DNA of 59,307 nucleotides, from the NCBI RefSeq assembly GCF_022229015.1, contig NZ_JAKKFF010000467.1, forward strand, positions 1 to 59,307, in the 5' to 3' direction. The notes below the pieces were generated by a model. It saw only the letters and a list, made by a program, of their open reading frames with translations, had not been told where the DNA came from and did not search any database. Source of the stretch: Micromonospora foliorum. GTDB taxonomy: Bacteria > Actinomycetota > Actinomycetes > Mycobacteriales > Micromonosporaceae. Made by a program: the position numbers and the translations under genes. Shown piece after piece: positions 8,795 through 18,977 of the stretch (the stretch's first letter is position 1; each line of letters starts with the position of its first letter).

Positions 8795-10449
8795 TGACCA
8801 TGACAACAGCGGGCGTCATCTTCGTGCTGACGCTGGTGGCGGCCCTCGTCGCCGTCTACAAGCCGTTCGGCGACTACATGTTCCGGGCGGTCTCCGGCAC
8901 CAAGCAGTCGTGGGGCGAGCGGGGGGTCTACCGCCTGGTCGGGGTCAACCCGGCCGCCGAGCAGACCTGGGGCGTGTACGCCCGCAGCGTGCTGGCGTTC
9001 TCCGCGGTCTCGATCCTGTTCCTGTACCTGTTCCAGCGGGTGCAGAACCACCTGTGGCTGTCGCTGGGGTTCGACCCGGTGGTGCCGCACGGCGCGTGGA
9101 ACACGGCCGTGTCGTTCGTGACCAACACCAACTGGCAGTCGTACTCGGGTGAGTCGACGATGGGCCACCTGGTGCAGATGGCCGGCCTGGCCGTGCAGAA
9201 CTTCGTCTCGGCGGCGGTCGGCATCGCGGTGGCGGTCGCGCTGGTACGCGGCTTCGCCCGCAGCCGCACCGGGCAGCTCGGTAACTTCTGGGTCGACCTG
9301 ACCCGGATCACGCTGCGGATCCTGCTGCCGATCGCGGTGCTCGGCGCCATCGCGCTGATGATTGGCGGAGCGGTGCAGAACCTGTCCGCCGGCACCGACG
9401 TGAGCACGCTGACCGGCGGCACCCAGACCATCACCGGTGGTCCGGTCGCCAGCCAGGAGGCGATCAAGGAGCTGGGCACCAACGGTGGCGGCTTCTACAA
9501 CGTCAACAGCGCGCACCCGTTCGAGAACCCCACCACCTGGACGAACTGGCTGCAGATCTTCCTGATCTTCCTGATCCCGTTCAGCCTGCCCCGGGTGTTC
9601 GGCCGGATGGTCGGGCAGAACCGGCAGGGCTACGCCATCGCCGCGGTGATGGGCATCCTCGCGTTCCTCAGCGTCGCCATCACCAACATCTTCGAGCTGG
9701 CCGGCCACGGCACGGTGCCGCAGGCGGTCGGTGCGGCGATGGAGGGCAAGGAGGTGCGGTTCGACGTGTCGAACTCGGCGACCTTCGCCGCCGCCACCAC
9801 GCTCACCTCGACCGGTGCGGTGAACTCGTTCCACGACTCGTTCACGTCGCTCGGCGGCATGATGACCATGGTCAACATGATGCTCGGCGAGGTCGCGCCG
9901 GGCGGCACCGGTTCCGGTCTGTACGGCCTGCTCATCCTCGCGGTGATCACGGTCTTCGTGGCCGGGCTGATGGTGGGTCGCACTCCGGAGTACCTGGGCA
10001 AGAAGATCGGGTCGCGCGAGATCAAGTTCGCCTCGCTCTACTTCCTGATCACGCCGATCCTGGTGCTCGTGGGTACGGCGGCGGCGTTTGCCACCGGCAA
10101 CAACTCCACGGCGCTCAACGTCGGCCCGCACGGCCTCTCCGAGGTGCTGTATGCGTTCACCTCGGCCAGCAACAACAACGGCTCCGCCTTCGGCGGCATC
10201 ACCGTCAACACCACCTGGTGGGACACCGCCCTCGGGTTGTGCATGCTGCTGGGCCGGTTCCTGCCGCTCATATTCGTGCTCGCGTTGGCCGGCTCGCTGG
10301 CCCGCCAGGCACCCACCCCCGCGTCCGCGGGCACCCTGCCGACCCACCGACCGCTGTTCATCGGCATGGTCGTCGGCGTCACGGTCGTCCTCGTCGCGCT
10401 GACCTTCCTGCCCGCGCTCGCGCTCGGCCCGCTGGCAGAGGGGCTCTGA
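8794..10449 (+). CDS. kdpA: Potassium-transporting ATPase potassium-binding subunit KdpA
   Basis: 551 aa, full family length, about ten transmembrane helices. The four selectivity-filter-like segments of this channel-type subunit are recognisable, for example [37 protein letters not shown] and [14 protein letters not shown]. It conducts potassium to the binding site from which KdpB drives transport. Start ATG 8794 overlaps the kdpF stop. The order 27-aa ORF-kdpF-kdpA-kdpB-kdpC is a single transcription unit. Confidence 0.98.
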   Translation: MTMTTAGVIFVLTLVAALVAVYKPFGDYMFRAVSGTKQSWGERGVYRLVGVNPAAEQTWGVYARSVLAFSAVSILFLYLFQRVQNHLWLSLGFDPVVPHGAWNTAVSFVTNTNWQSYSGESTMGHLVQMAGLAVQNFVSAAVGIAVAVALVRGFARSRTGQLGNFWVDLTRITLRILLPIAVLGAIALMIGGAVQNLSAGTDVSTLTGGTQTITGGPVASQEAIKELGTNGGGFYNVNSAHPFENPTTWTNWLQIFLIFLIPFSLPRVFGRMVGQNRQGYAIAAVMGILAFLSVAITNIFELAGHGTVPQAVGAAMEGKEVRFDVSNSATFAAATTLTSTGAVNSFHDSFTSLGGMMTMVNMMLGEVAPGGTGSGLYGLLILAVITVFVAGLMVGRTPEYLGKKIGSREIKFASLYFLITPILVLVGTAAAFATGNNSTALNVGPHGLSEVLYAFTSASNNNGSAFGGITVNTTWWDTALGLCMLLGRFLPLIFVLALAGSLARQAPTPASAGTLPTHRPLFIGMVVGVTVVLVALTFLPALALGPLAEGL

Positions 10450-10469
10450 CCATCATGAGGAACGAGGAC

Positions 10470-12665
10470 ATGTCCGTCACGTCCGCCCCGACAGCGCAAC
10501 TTCCCGGCACACCCGCCACCCAGGGCAACCGGATCGGCGGGGGCCTGCTCGACCCCAAGCAGTTGATCCGGTCCCTGCCGGACGCGGTTCGCAAGCTCAA
10601 CCCCGGCACGCTGTGGCGCAACCCGGTGATGCTGATCGTGGAGGTCGGCGCGGCCTTCACCACCGTCCTGGCGGTGACCGACCCGTCGGTGTTCGCCTGG
10701 GCGATCACCATCTGGCTCTGGCTGACAGTGGTCTTCGCCAACCTGGCCGAGGCGGTCGCCGAGGGTCGGGGCAAGGCCCAGGCCGCGACCCTGCGGCAGG
10801 CGAAGAAGGACACCATCGCCACCCGGCTGATCGACTGGCAGCCGGGCGCACGGGCCAACACCTACCGCGACGAGGCGGTGCCCGCGCCGGACCTGCGTCA
10901 GGGCGACGTCGTGCTCGTCGAGGCGGGCGGCATCATCCCCGGCGACGGCGACATCGTCGAGGGCATCGCCAGCGTCGACGAGTCGGCCATCACCGGCGAG
11001 TCGGCCCCGGTCATCCGGGAGTCCGGCGGCGACCGCAGCGCGGTCACCGGCGGCACCAAGGTGCTCTCCGACCAGATCATCGTGAAGATCACGCAGAAGC
11101 CGGGGGAGAGCTTCATCGACCGGATGATCGCCCTGGTCGAGGGGGCCAACCGGCAGAAGACGCCGAACGAGATCGCGCTGAACATCCTGCTCGCGGCGCT
11201 CACGGTCATCTTCCTGCTGGCCGTGGTCACCCTCCAGCCGCTGGCCATCTTCTCCAAGGCGTACCAGGCGGCCGCGCCGAACAGTGGCGCGATCACCGAC
11301 TCCGGTGTCACCGGCGTGGTGCTGATCTCGCTGCTGGTCTGCCTGATCCCCACCACCATCGGCGCGCTGCTCTCCGCCATCGGCATCGCCGGCATGGACC
11401 GGCTGGTGCAACGCAACGTCCTGGCCATGAGCGGCCGGGCCGTCGAGGCGGCCGGTGACGTCAACACCCTGCTGCTGGACAAGACCGGCACCATCACGCT
11501 GGGCAACCGGCAGGCCGCCGAGTTCGTACCGGTCGAGGGGGTCGACGCCGCGACGCTGGCCGACGCCGCGCAGCTGTCCAGCCTGACCGACGAGACCCCG
11601 GAGGGGCGCTCGGTGGTCGTCCTAGCGAAGAACGAGTTCGGGCTGCGCGAGCGTGAGCCCGGCGTGATGCCGCACGCCACCTTCGTACCGTTCACCGCGC
11701 AGACCCGGATGAGCGGCGTCGACCTTACCCCGGACGCCAGCGTGGACGGCGGCGCGGTGGGCACGGCCCGCCGGGTCCGCAAGGGCGCCGCCGCCGCGGT
11801 GATGAAGTGGGTACGGGAGAACGGCGGCCACCCGACCGAGCAGGTCGGCGAGATCGTGGACGCGATCAGCGGCACCGGCGGCACCCCGCTTGTCGTCGCC
11901 GAGCACGTCGACGGTGCGCCCGCCCGTGCGCTCGGTGTCATCCACCTGAAGGACGTGGTCAAGTCCGGCATGCGCGAGCGGTTCGACGAGATGCGTCGGA
12001 TGGGCATCCGGACCGTGATGATCACCGGCGACAACCCGCGTACCGCGAAGGCGATCGCCGACGAGGCCGGGGTGGACGACTTCCTGGCCGAGGCGACGCC
12101 GGAGGACAAGCTCGCGCTGATCAAGCGGGAGCAGGAGGGTGGCCGGCTGGTCGCGATGACCGGCGACGGCACCAACGACGCGCCGGCGCTGGCTCAGGCC
12201 GACGTCGGGGTGGCGATGAACACCGGTACGTCGGCAGCCAGGGAGGCCGGCAACATGGTCGACCTCGACTCCGACCCGACCAAGCTGATCGAGATCGTCG
12301 AGATCGGCAAGCAGTTGCTGATCACCCGTGGCGCGCTGACCACGTTCAGCATCGCCAACGACATCGCGAAGTACTTCGCGATCATCCCGGCCATGTTCGC
12401 CGGCCTCTACCCGAGCCTGGACGCGCTGAACATCATGCGGCTGTCCAGCCCGGAGTCGGCGATCCTCGCCGCGGTCATCTTCAACGCCCTGGTGATCATC
12501 GCGCTGATCCCGCTCGCCCTGCGCGGCGTGCGGTACCGGCCGGCCGCCGCGTCGAAGCTGCTCAGCCGCAACCTGCTGGTGTACGGGCTGGGCGGCATCA
12601 TCGTGCCGTTCATCGGGATCAAGCTCATCGACCTGCTCATCCAGTTCATCCCGGGGATTTCGTGA
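10470..12665 (+). CDS. kdpB: Potassium-transporting P-type ATPase subunit KdpB
   Basis: 731 aa from ATG 10470, preceded by AGGA at 8 nt. ATG 10455 is an in-frame alternative adding five residues. It has all P-type ATPase signatures: [14 protein letters not shown] in the actuator domain, the phosphorylated aspartate Asp337 in [24 protein letters not shown], and [16 protein letters not shown] at the hinge. The SPESAIL segment in the membrane domain is typical of KdpB. It hydrolyses ATP to energise potassium uptake through KdpA. Its TGA overlaps the ATG of kdpC. Confidence 0.98.
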   Translation: MSVTSAPTAQLPGTPATQGNRIGGGLLDPKQLIRSLPDAVRKLNPGTLWRNPVMLIVEVGAAFTTVLAVTDPSVFAWAITIWLWLTVVFANLAEAVAEGRGKAQAATLRQAKKDTIATRLIDWQPGARANTYRDEAVPAPDLRQGDVVLVEAGGIIPGDGDIVEGIASVDESAITGESAPVIRESGGDRSAVTGGTKVLSDQIIVKITQKPGESFIDRMIALVEGANRQKTPNEIALNILLAALTVIFLLAVVTLQPLAIFSKAYQAAAPNSGAITDSGVTGVVLISLLVCLIPTTIGALLSAIGIAGMDRLVQRNVLAMSGRAVEAAGDVNTLLLDKTGTITLGNRQAAEFVPVEGVDAATLADAAQLSSLTDETPEGRSVVVLAKNEFGLREREPGVMPHATFVPFTAQTRMSGVDLTPDASVDGGAVGTARRVRKGAAAAVMKWVRENGGHPTEQVGEIVDAISGTGGTPLVVAEHVDGAPARALGVIHLKDVVKSGMRERFDEMRRMGIRTVMITGDNPRTAKAIADEAGVDDFLAEATPEDKLALIKREQEGGRLVAMTGDGTNDAPALAQADVGVAMNTGTSAAREAGNMVDLDSDPTKLIEIVEIGKQLLITRGALTTFSIANDIAKYFAIIPAMFAGLYPSLDALNIMRLSSPESAILAAVIFNALVIIALIPLALRGVRYRPAAASKLLSRNLLVYGLGGIIVPFIGIKLIDLLIQFIPGIS

Positions 12666-13546
12666 TGCGTCTACCCACCTGGATTGCCCAACACCTCGCC
12701 GCGCTGCGCGCCGTACTCGTCTTCACGGTGCTGCTCGGCCTGGTCTACCCGCTGGCCCTGGTAGCGGTTGGTCAGCTACCCGGCCTCAACCACAAGAGCG
12801 ACGGCTCGCTGATCTCCTCGGGCGGGACGACGGTCGGCAGCGCGCTGATCGGCCAGTCCTTCACCGACGCGGACGGCAACCCCGTCGCCCGGTACTTCCA
12901 GTCCCGCCCCTCCGCCGCCGGCGACGGCTACGACCCGACCTCCACCTCGGCCAGCAACCTGGGCCCGGAGAGCGTGGTCGACACCATCGCCACCGACCCG
13001 GAGGAGTCCAGCGAGAGCCTGCTCACCCAGGTGTGCGGGCGCAGCAGGTCCGTCGGCGAGCTGAACGGCGTCGACGGTCGACGCCCGTACTGCACCGCCG
13101 ACGGGGTGGGTGCCGTGCTCGCGGTCTTCCGCGCCGACGGTCTGACCGGCCCGGTCACCCGGGTGGTCAGCGTCAACCAGGCCGCTCCGGCGACTCCGTT
13201 CGTCCCCGATTACCAGGGGGTGGCGGTGGAGCTGGCCCAGCCCGGCGAGGACTACGTGGCCGCCGGTGGGGTCATCACCCCGATCCGGGGCGACGCGCCC
13301 GCCGACCCGGCGGTGCCCGCCGACGCGGTCACCGCCAGCGCCAGCGGCCTCGACCCGCAGATCAGCCCGGCGTACGCCGAGTTGCAGGTGAACCGGGTCG
13401 CGCGGGAGCGCGGCGCGGACCCGGCGGCGGTCCGCAAGCTGGTCAGGGAGCACACCGACGGGCGTGGGCTGGGCTTCCTGGGTGAACCCGGCGTCAACGT
13501 GCTGGAGCTCAACCTCGCCCTCGACAAGCAGTTCGCCGCACGCTGA
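12665..13546 (+). CDS. kdpC: Potassium-transporting ATPase subunit KdpC with internal insertion
   Basis: 293 aa, clearly longer than the usual 190-210. The N-terminal membrane anchor (residues 13-38), the RYFQSRPSAAGDGYDPTSTS segment and the C-terminal half (VTASASGLDPQISPAYAELQ, VNVLELNLALDKQ) are conserved. Between about residues 105 and 215 there is an extra stretch of 85-90 residues with two cysteines (QVCGRS, PYCTADG) and no similarity to KdpC. It sits in the extracytoplasmic part. The reading frame is intact and codon use is unchanged, so this is an insertion in the protein and not a frame error. Confidence 0.95.
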   Translation: MRLPTWIAQHLAALRAVLVFTVLLGLVYPLALVAVGQLPGLNHKSDGSLISSGGTTVGSALIGQSFTDADGNPVARYFQSRPSAAGDGYDPTSTSASNLGPESVVDTIATDPEESSESLLTQVCGRSRSVGELNGVDGRRPYCTADGVGAVLAVFRADGLTGPVTRVVSVNQAAPATPFVPDYQGVAVELAQPGEDYVAAGGVITPIRGDAPADPAVPADAVTASASGLDPQISPAYAELQVNRVARERGADPAAVRKLVREHTDGRGLGFLGEPGVNVLELNLALDKQFAAR

Positions 13547-13557
13547 GCACGCGCGCA

Positions 13558-13590
13558 GGCGGGGCCGTGCCGACCGGGCGCGGCCCCGCC
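13558..13590 (+). terminator. Hairpin between kdpC and kdpD
   Basis: A perfect 10-bp GC stem (GGCGGGGCCG / CGGCCCCGCC) with a 13-nt loop lies 11 nt after the kdpC stop, with no T-run. It could terminate or attenuate the pump transcript so that less kdpDE is made. Read-through is probable because kdpD follows within 30 nt. Confidence 0.5.
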
Positions 13591-13619
13591 CGCCGATCTG
13601 ACCAGGGAGGATGGTCCCC

Positions 13620-16169
13620 GTGCCACGTGGAGAACTGCGCATCTATCTCGGGGCCGCCCCCGGCGTCGGCAAGACGTACGCCATGTTGGAGGAGGCCCAG
13701 CGGCGGGCCGCGCGCGGCGCCGACGTGGTGATCGGTTTCGTGGAGACCCACGGCCGGCACCACACCGCCGCGATGCTCGGCGACCTGGAGCAGGTGCCCC
13801 GCCGGACCATGGACTACCGGGGCGCGGAGTTCACCGAGATGGACCTGGACGCGGTGCTGGCCCGCCGGCCACAGATCGCGGTGGTCGACGAGTTGGCGCA
13901 CAGCAACGTGCCCGGTTCCCGGCACGGCAAGCGCTGGCAGGACGTCCAGGAGCTGCTCGACGCGGGCATCGACGTGCTGTCCACGGTCAACGTGCAGCAC
14001 CTGGAGTCGGTCAACGACGTCGTCGCGCAGATCACCGGCACCACCCAGCGGGAGACCGTGCCGGACGAGATCGTCCGCGCCGCCGAGCAGGTCGAGCTGG
14101 TCGACATGACCCCGGAGGCGCTGCGCCGACGGATGGCGCACGGCAACATCTACCGACCCGACAAGATCGACGCCGCGTTGGGCAACTACTTCCGGGTCGG
14201 CAACCTCACCGCGCTGCGTGAGCTGGCGCTGCTCTGGTTGGCCGACAAGGTCGACGAGCAGCTCGACCGCTACCGCAGCCAGCAGGGCATCGCGGCCACC
14301 TGGGAGGCCCGGGAACGGGTGGTGGTCGCGCTGACCGGCGGCCCGGAGGGGGAGACGCTGGTCCGTCGCGCGGCCCGGGTCGCGGCTCGCAGCAAGGGCG
14401 CGGACCTGCTCGCCGTGCACGTGGCCCGCAGCGACGGCCTGGCCGGGGCCGACCCGGCCCAGTTGGCCCGGCAACGGGTGCTGGTGGAGAGCCTGGGTGG
14501 CACGTACCACCAGGTGCTCGGCACCGACGTGCCGGCCGCGCTGCTGGACTTCGCCCAGGGCGTGAACGCCACCCAGCTGGTGCTCGGCGCCAGCCGGCGG
14601 GGTCGCCTCGCGCAGATCTTCGCCCGGGGTGTCGGGGTGACCACCACCGCGCTCTCCGGCTCGATCGACGTGCACCTGGTCACCCACAAACAGGCCGGCA
14701 AGGGTCGCCGGGCGGCGGCCGTGCCGGCGGCGCTGTCCCGACGCCGCCGGCTGCTCGGCTTCGGCCTGGCGGTGCTGGGCATGCCGCTGCTCACCCTGCT
14801 GCTGAAGACCCTGCCCGACCTCACGCTGACCAACGACATCCTGCTGTTCCTCGCCGGGGTGGTCGGGGTCGCGCTGGTCGGCGGGGTGTGGCCGGCCCTC
14901 GTCGCCGCGCTCGGCGGCTCGCTGCTGCTCAACTGGTTCTTCACCCCGCCCTTCCGCACGCTGACCATCGCCGAGGCGGACAACCTGCTCGCCCTGGCCG
15001 TCTTCGTCGGTGTGGCGTTGGCGGTGAGCTGGATCGTCGACGTGGCCGCCCGGCGTACCCGGGAGGCCGCGCGGGCCGCCGCCGACGCGCAGACCCTCGC
15101 CGCCGTCGCCGGTGGTGTGCTGCGCGGCGAACGTCCCCTGCCCGCCCTGTTGGATCAGCTCCGGGAGACCTTCGGGCTGCGCGCGGTGAGCGTGCTGGAG
15201 CTGGCCGAGGAGGCCGGCGGGCGTCCGGAGCGGGCCCGCGAGGAGCACGCCTGGTGTGTGGTGGCCAGCGTCGGCGAGCAGCCGGCCTGCACGCCCGACG
15301 GCGGCGAGACGGCGGTACCTGTCGACGACCGGATCACCGTGGTGCTCAGCGGCCGGCGGTTGGAAGCCGCCGACCGGCGGATCGTCGAGGCGTTCGCCGC
15401 CCAGGCCGCCGTCGCGCTGCGCCAGGAACGGCTCGCCGAGGAGGCCGCCACCGCCCGGCCCCTCGCCGCCGCCGACCGGATGCGCACCGCGCTGCTCGCG
15501 GCGGTCAGCCACGACCTGCGTACGCCGCTGGCGTCCGCGAAGGCGGCCGTGACCAGCCTGCGCAGCCACGACATCGAGTTCGACGAGTCCGACCGCGAGG
15601 AGTTGCTGGAGACCGCCGAGGAGTCACTGGACCGCCTCGCCCGGCTGGTCGGCAACCTGCTGGACATGAGCCGGCTCCAGGCGGGCGTGCTGGGCATCTC
15701 GGCGACCGCGATCGGCCTGGAGGACGCCGTACCCCTGGCGTTGGACGAACTTGGCCCGGCGGCCGCGACGGTCGGCACGGACATCCCGGCCGACCTGCCG
15801 GCCGCCACCGCCGACCCGGGCCTGCTGGAACGGGTGCTGGTCAACATCGTCGCCAACGCGTTGCGGTACAGCCCGCCGGGTCAGCCGCCCACGATCACCG
15901 CCAGCGCCCACGCCGGCCAGGTTGAGCTGCGGGTGATCGACCGAGGGCCGGGCATCCCGGAGGACCAGTGGGAGCACGTCTTCCTGCCGTTCCAACGCCT
16001 CGGTGACCGGGACAACCAGACCGGCGTCGGTCTCGGTCTTGCCCTGTCCCGGGGGTTGGCCGAGGCGATGGGTGGCAGCATCACCCCGGAGACCACCCCC
16101 GGCGGTGGGCTCACCATGGTGCTGCGGCTGCCGGCCGCGCCGACCACCTCGGAGGGGCCGCAGGAATGA
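13620..16169 (+). CDS. kdpD: Osmosensitive potassium-channel histidine kinase KdpD
   Basis: 849 aa from GTG 13620, chosen because GGGAGG lies 9 nt upstream; ATG 13611 sits directly on that site. Domains in order: KdpD sensor with Walker A GAAPGVGKT (11-19); a USP-like domain (about 230-360); four transmembrane helices (about 375-480); GAF (about 500-610); HisKA with SHDLRTPL (His631); and HATPase with NIVANALRYSPPG, DRGPGIPEDQ and GVGLGLALSRGLAEAMGG. It senses potassium and osmotic status and phosphorylates KdpE. Its stop overlaps the kdpE start by ATGA. Confidence 0.97.
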   Translation: MPRGELRIYLGAAPGVGKTYAMLEEAQRRAARGADVVIGFVETHGRHHTAAMLGDLEQVPRRTMDYRGAEFTEMDLDAVLARRPQIAVVDELAHSNVPGSRHGKRWQDVQELLDAGIDVLSTVNVQHLESVNDVVAQITGTTQRETVPDEIVRAAEQVELVDMTPEALRRRMAHGNIYRPDKIDAALGNYFRVGNLTALRELALLWLADKVDEQLDRYRSQQGIAATWEARERVVVALTGGPEGETLVRRAARVAARSKGADLLAVHVARSDGLAGADPAQLARQRVLVESLGGTYHQVLGTDVPAALLDFAQGVNATQLVLGASRRGRLAQIFARGVGVTTTALSGSIDVHLVTHKQAGKGRRAAAVPAALSRRRRLLGFGLAVLGMPLLTLLLKTLPDLTLTNDILLFLAGVVGVALVGGVWPALVAALGGSLLLNWFFTPPFRTLTIAEADNLLALAVFVGVALAVSWIVDVAARRTREAARAAADAQTLAAVAGGVLRGERPLPALLDQLRETFGLRAVSVLELAEEAGGRPERAREEHAWCVVASVGEQPACTPDGGETAVPVDDRITVVLSGRRLEAADRRIVEAFAAQAAVALRQERLAEEAATARPLAAADRMRTALLAAVSHDLRTPLASAKAAVTSLRSHDIEFDESDREELLETAEESLDRLARLVGNLLDMSRLQAGVLGISATAIGLEDAVPLALDELGPAAATVGTDIPADLPAATADPGLLERVLVNIVANALRYSPPGQPPTITASAHAGQVELRVIDRGPGIPEDQWEHVFLPFQRLGDRDNQTGVGLGLALSRGLAEAMGGSITPETTPGGGLTMVLRLPAAPTTSEGPQE

Positions 16170-16846
16170 CGCGCATCCTGGTCGTCGACGACGAGCCGCA
16201 GATCCTGCGTGCCCTGCGCATCAACCTGCGTGCCCGCCGGTACGACGTGGACGTCGCCGGCACCGGGGCCGCCGCGTTGAAGGCCGCCGCCAGCCACCCG
16301 CCCGACCTGGTGGTGCTGGACCTGGGCCTGCCCGACATCGACGGCGTGGAGGTGATCCGGGGCCTGCGGGGGTGGACCACCGTGCCGATCATCGTGCTCT
16401 CCGGCCGGGCCGGCAGTGAGGACAAGGTCGCGGCGCTCGACGCGGGCGCCGACGACTACGTCACCAAGCCGTTCGGGGTGGAGGAACTGCTGGCCCGCAT
16501 CCGCGCGGTCACCCGCCGCCTCGGCGCGCCCAGCGAGGCGGTGCCGGCACTGCGGATCGGTCAGCACACCGTCGACCTGGCCGACCACAGCGTGCGCAGC
16601 GACGACGGCACCGAGGTCAAGCTGACCCCCACCCAGTGGAGCGTGCTGGAGAAGCTGCTGCGTCACCCCGGCAAGCTGGTCAGCCAACGTCAGCTCCTGC
16701 ACGACGTGTGGGGGCCGGAGTACCAGAACGAGACCAACTACCTGCGGCAGTACCTGGCCCAGTTGCGGCGCAAGCTGGAGGACGACCCGGCCCGCCCCCG
16801 GCACCTCATCACCGAGCCGGGAATGGGCTACCGTTACCGGCCGTGA
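16166..16846 (+). CDS. kdpE: Response regulator KdpE (OmpR family)
   Basis: 226 aa. The receiver domain has the acidic pair DDE near residue 9, phospho-acceptor Asp52 in LDLGLPDIDGVEV, and the conserved lysine in VTKPFGVEELLARI. The C-terminal winged helix (about 130-226) includes LTPTQWSVLEKLLRHPGKLV, LRRKLEDDP and GMGYRYRP. Phosphorylated KdpE activates the kdpFABC promoter, which should lie in 8417-8620. A weak hairpin (GAGATT/AATCTC, 16867-16882) just downstream may end the transcript. Confidence 0.97.
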   Translation: MTRILVVDDEPQILRALRINLRARRYDVDVAGTGAAALKAAASHPPDLVVLDLGLPDIDGVEVIRGLRGWTTVPIIVLSGRAGSEDKVAALDAGADDYVTKPFGVEELLARIRAVTRRLGAPSEAVPALRIGQHTVDLADHSVRSDDGTEVKLTPTQWSVLEKLLRHPGKLVSQRQLLHDVWGPEYQNETNYLRQYLAQLRRKLEDDPARPRHLITEPGMGYRYRP

Positions 16847-16949
16847 CCCGTTGACACCCGCCGGCAGAGATTGAAGAATCTCGTTCGCAGCGGCAGCGGC
16901 GTGCTTCTGTAACCGTCCCCTCCACCGGTGACCCCCCGGGAGCCCCGCC

Positions 16950-18959
16950 GTGCCCCTGCACCTGTCCCGTCGTCGGCTGTTGACCGTCGGCGGCGCCGGC
17001 CTCGTCCTGGCCAGTCTCGACGGCCCGTTCTGCGCCGACCCCGCCCGAGCCGCCATCACCACCGCCGACCTGGTCGTCTACGGTGCCACCTCCGGCGGGC
17101 TGGCCGCCGCGATCACCATGCGCCGGCTCGGCCGCACCGCCGTGGTGGTGGAGCCCACCAGCCACGTGGGTGGGTTGAGCACCGCCGGGCTGGGCGCCAC
17201 CGACACCGGCGTCCAGGCGTCCATCGGCGGGCTGGCCGCCGAGTTCTACCGCCGGGTGTACGTGAAGTACCACGGTGGAACCCTCACGCCGACGTCGCCG
17301 CTGCGGATGACCTTCGAACCGCACGTCGCCGCCGCCGTCTTCGCCGAGATGCTGGCCGAGGCGGGCGTTCCGGTGATCGTCAACGCCCGGCTGAGCGGCC
17401 TCGGCCGCACCGGCAACCGGATCACCGAGCTGCGGACCGAGGACGGGTCGATCTACCGGGGCGGGGTGTTCGTCGACGCCACCTACGAGGGCGACCTGCT
17501 GGCCATGGCCGGGGTGGGGTTCACCGTCGGGCGGGAGTCCAACGACACCTACGGCGAGACGATCAACGGGGTGCAGTCGCGCAACACCCACCAGTTCGTC
17601 TACCCCGTCGACCCGTACGTGACGGCCGGCTCGCCCGCGAGCGGCCTGCTGCCGGGCATCTCCGCCACCCCGCTCGCCCCGCAGGGCAGCGGGGACGACC
17701 GGATCCAGGCGTACTGCTTCCGGATGTGCCTGACCCAGGCGGCCAACCGGATCCCGTTCGGCAAGCCGTCCGGCTACGACCCGATCCGGTACGAGCTGCT
17801 GCTGCGACACATCCAGGCCGGCTACCCGGGACCGTACTTCTCCACCCACTCGATCGGCGGCGGGAAGACCGACTCCAACAACAACGGCGCGGTGTCGACC
17901 GACAACATCGGCTTCAACTACGCGTACCCGACGGCGAGCTGGGCGGCGCGGGAGAGCATCATCGCCGAGCACCGCACCTACCAGCAGGGGCTGATGTGGT
18001 TCCTGGCCAACGACCCCCGACTGCCGGCGTCGGTACGTGACTCGACCGCCCGGTGGGGGCTGCCGGTGGACGAGTTCACCAGCACGGGCGGCTGGCCGCC
18101 GATGCTCTACATCCGCGAGGCGCGCCGGATGGTCTCCGCGTACGTGATGACCGAGGCCGACTGTCGGGGCCGGGTACGCGCCACCGACTCGGTGGGCCTG
18201 GCCAGCTACACGATGGACTCGCACAACTGTCAGCGGGTGGTCGTCGACGGCCGGGTCCGCAACGAGGGGGACGTGCAGATCGGCGTGCCGGCGCCGTACC
18301 CGGTGAGCTACCGAGCGATCGTGCCGCACCAGGCGCAGTGCGCCAACCTGCTGGTGCCGGTCTGCCTCTCGGCGAGCCACATCGCGTACGGCTCGATCCG
18401 GATGGAACCCGTGTTCATGATCCTCGGGCAGGCCGCGGCCACCGCGGCGTCCCTGGCGCTCGCCGGGAACCTCGCCGTACAGGCCGTCTCCGTGCCCGCC
18501 CTCCAGGCCCGGCTGCGCCAGGACGGCGGGGTGCTGGAGTGGGGTTCCGGCAGCGAGGTGATCCTGGACAACGCGTCGGCAAGTGGGATCACCCGGGCCG
18601 GGACGTGGGTACGCAGCAGCAGCACCGGCGGCTACTACGGCCCGGACTACGAGCACGACGGCAACGTCGACAAGGGGGTCAACCGGCTGCGGTTCCGCCC
18701 GACGCTGCCCACCGCCGGCTCGTGGACGGTGCAGCTGCGCTGGACCGCGCACGCGAACCGGGCCACCAACGTGCCGGTGGACATCGCGTACGCCGGCGGG
18801 ATGATCACCAAGACGGTCGACCAGCGGCAGGCCGGCGGCCAGTGGGTGCCCCTGGGCACCTACCCGTTCACGGCGGGCAGCGACGGCAGCGTGCTGATCC
18901 GCACCGAGGAGACCAACGGGTTCGTGGTCGCCGACGCGGTCCGGTTCGTCCCCGCCTGA
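16950..18959 (+). CDS. Secreted FAD-dependent oxidoreductase with golvesin-like C-terminal domain
   Basis: 669 aa, GTG start with GGGAG 7 nt upstream. The N-terminus has a twin-arginine signal (SRRRLLTVGG, hydrophobic core, ARA|AI cleavage near residue 33). This fits export of a folded flavoprotein. Residues about 36-530 form an FAD-dependent oxidoreductase of the FAD_oxidored type: dinucleotide motif YGATSGGLAAAI, then GGVFVDATYEGDLLAMAGVG. Residues about 535-669 resemble the golvesin/xanthan-lyase C-terminal beta-sandwich (VILDNASASGIT, WTVQLRWTAHANRATNVPVD), likely carbohydrate- or wall-binding. The substrate is unknown. It stands alone between kdpE and a convergent SDR gene. Confidence 0.85.
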   Translation: MPLHLSRRRLLTVGGAGLVLASLDGPFCADPARAAITTADLVVYGATSGGLAAAITMRRLGRTAVVVEPTSHVGGLSTAGLGATDTGVQASIGGLAAEFYRRVYVKYHGGTLTPTSPLRMTFEPHVAAAVFAEMLAEAGVPVIVNARLSGLGRTGNRITELRTEDGSIYRGGVFVDATYEGDLLAMAGVGFTVGRESNDTYGETINGVQSRNTHQFVYPVDPYVTAGSPASGLLPGISATPLAPQGSGDDRIQAYCFRMCLTQAANRIPFGKPSGYDPIRYELLLRHIQAGYPGPYFSTHSIGGGKTDSNNNGAVSTDNIGFNYAYPTASWAARESIIAEHRTYQQGLMWFLANDPRLPASVRDSTARWGLPVDEFTSTGGWPPMLYIREARRMVSAYVMTEADCRGRVRATDSVGLASYTMDSHNCQRVVVDGRVRNEGDVQIGVPAPYPVSYRAIVPHQAQCANLLVPVCLSASHIAYGSIRMEPVFMILGQAAATAASLALAGNLAVQAVSVPALQARLRQDGGVLEWGSGSEVILDNASASGITRAGTWVRSSSTGGYYGPDYEHDGNVDKGVNRLRFRPTLPTAGSWTVQLRWTAHANRATNVPVDIAYAGGMITKTVDQRQAGGQWVPLGTYPFTAGSDGSVLIRTEETNGFVVADAVRFVPA

Positions 18960-18977
18960 GAACGTCGGGCGCCCCAG

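Noticed and set aside
8620..11411. Large minus-strand frames opposite kdpA and kdpB
   Set aside because: Composition is histidine/glutamine/arginine-rich without any fold; kdp proteins on the plus strand are unambiguous.
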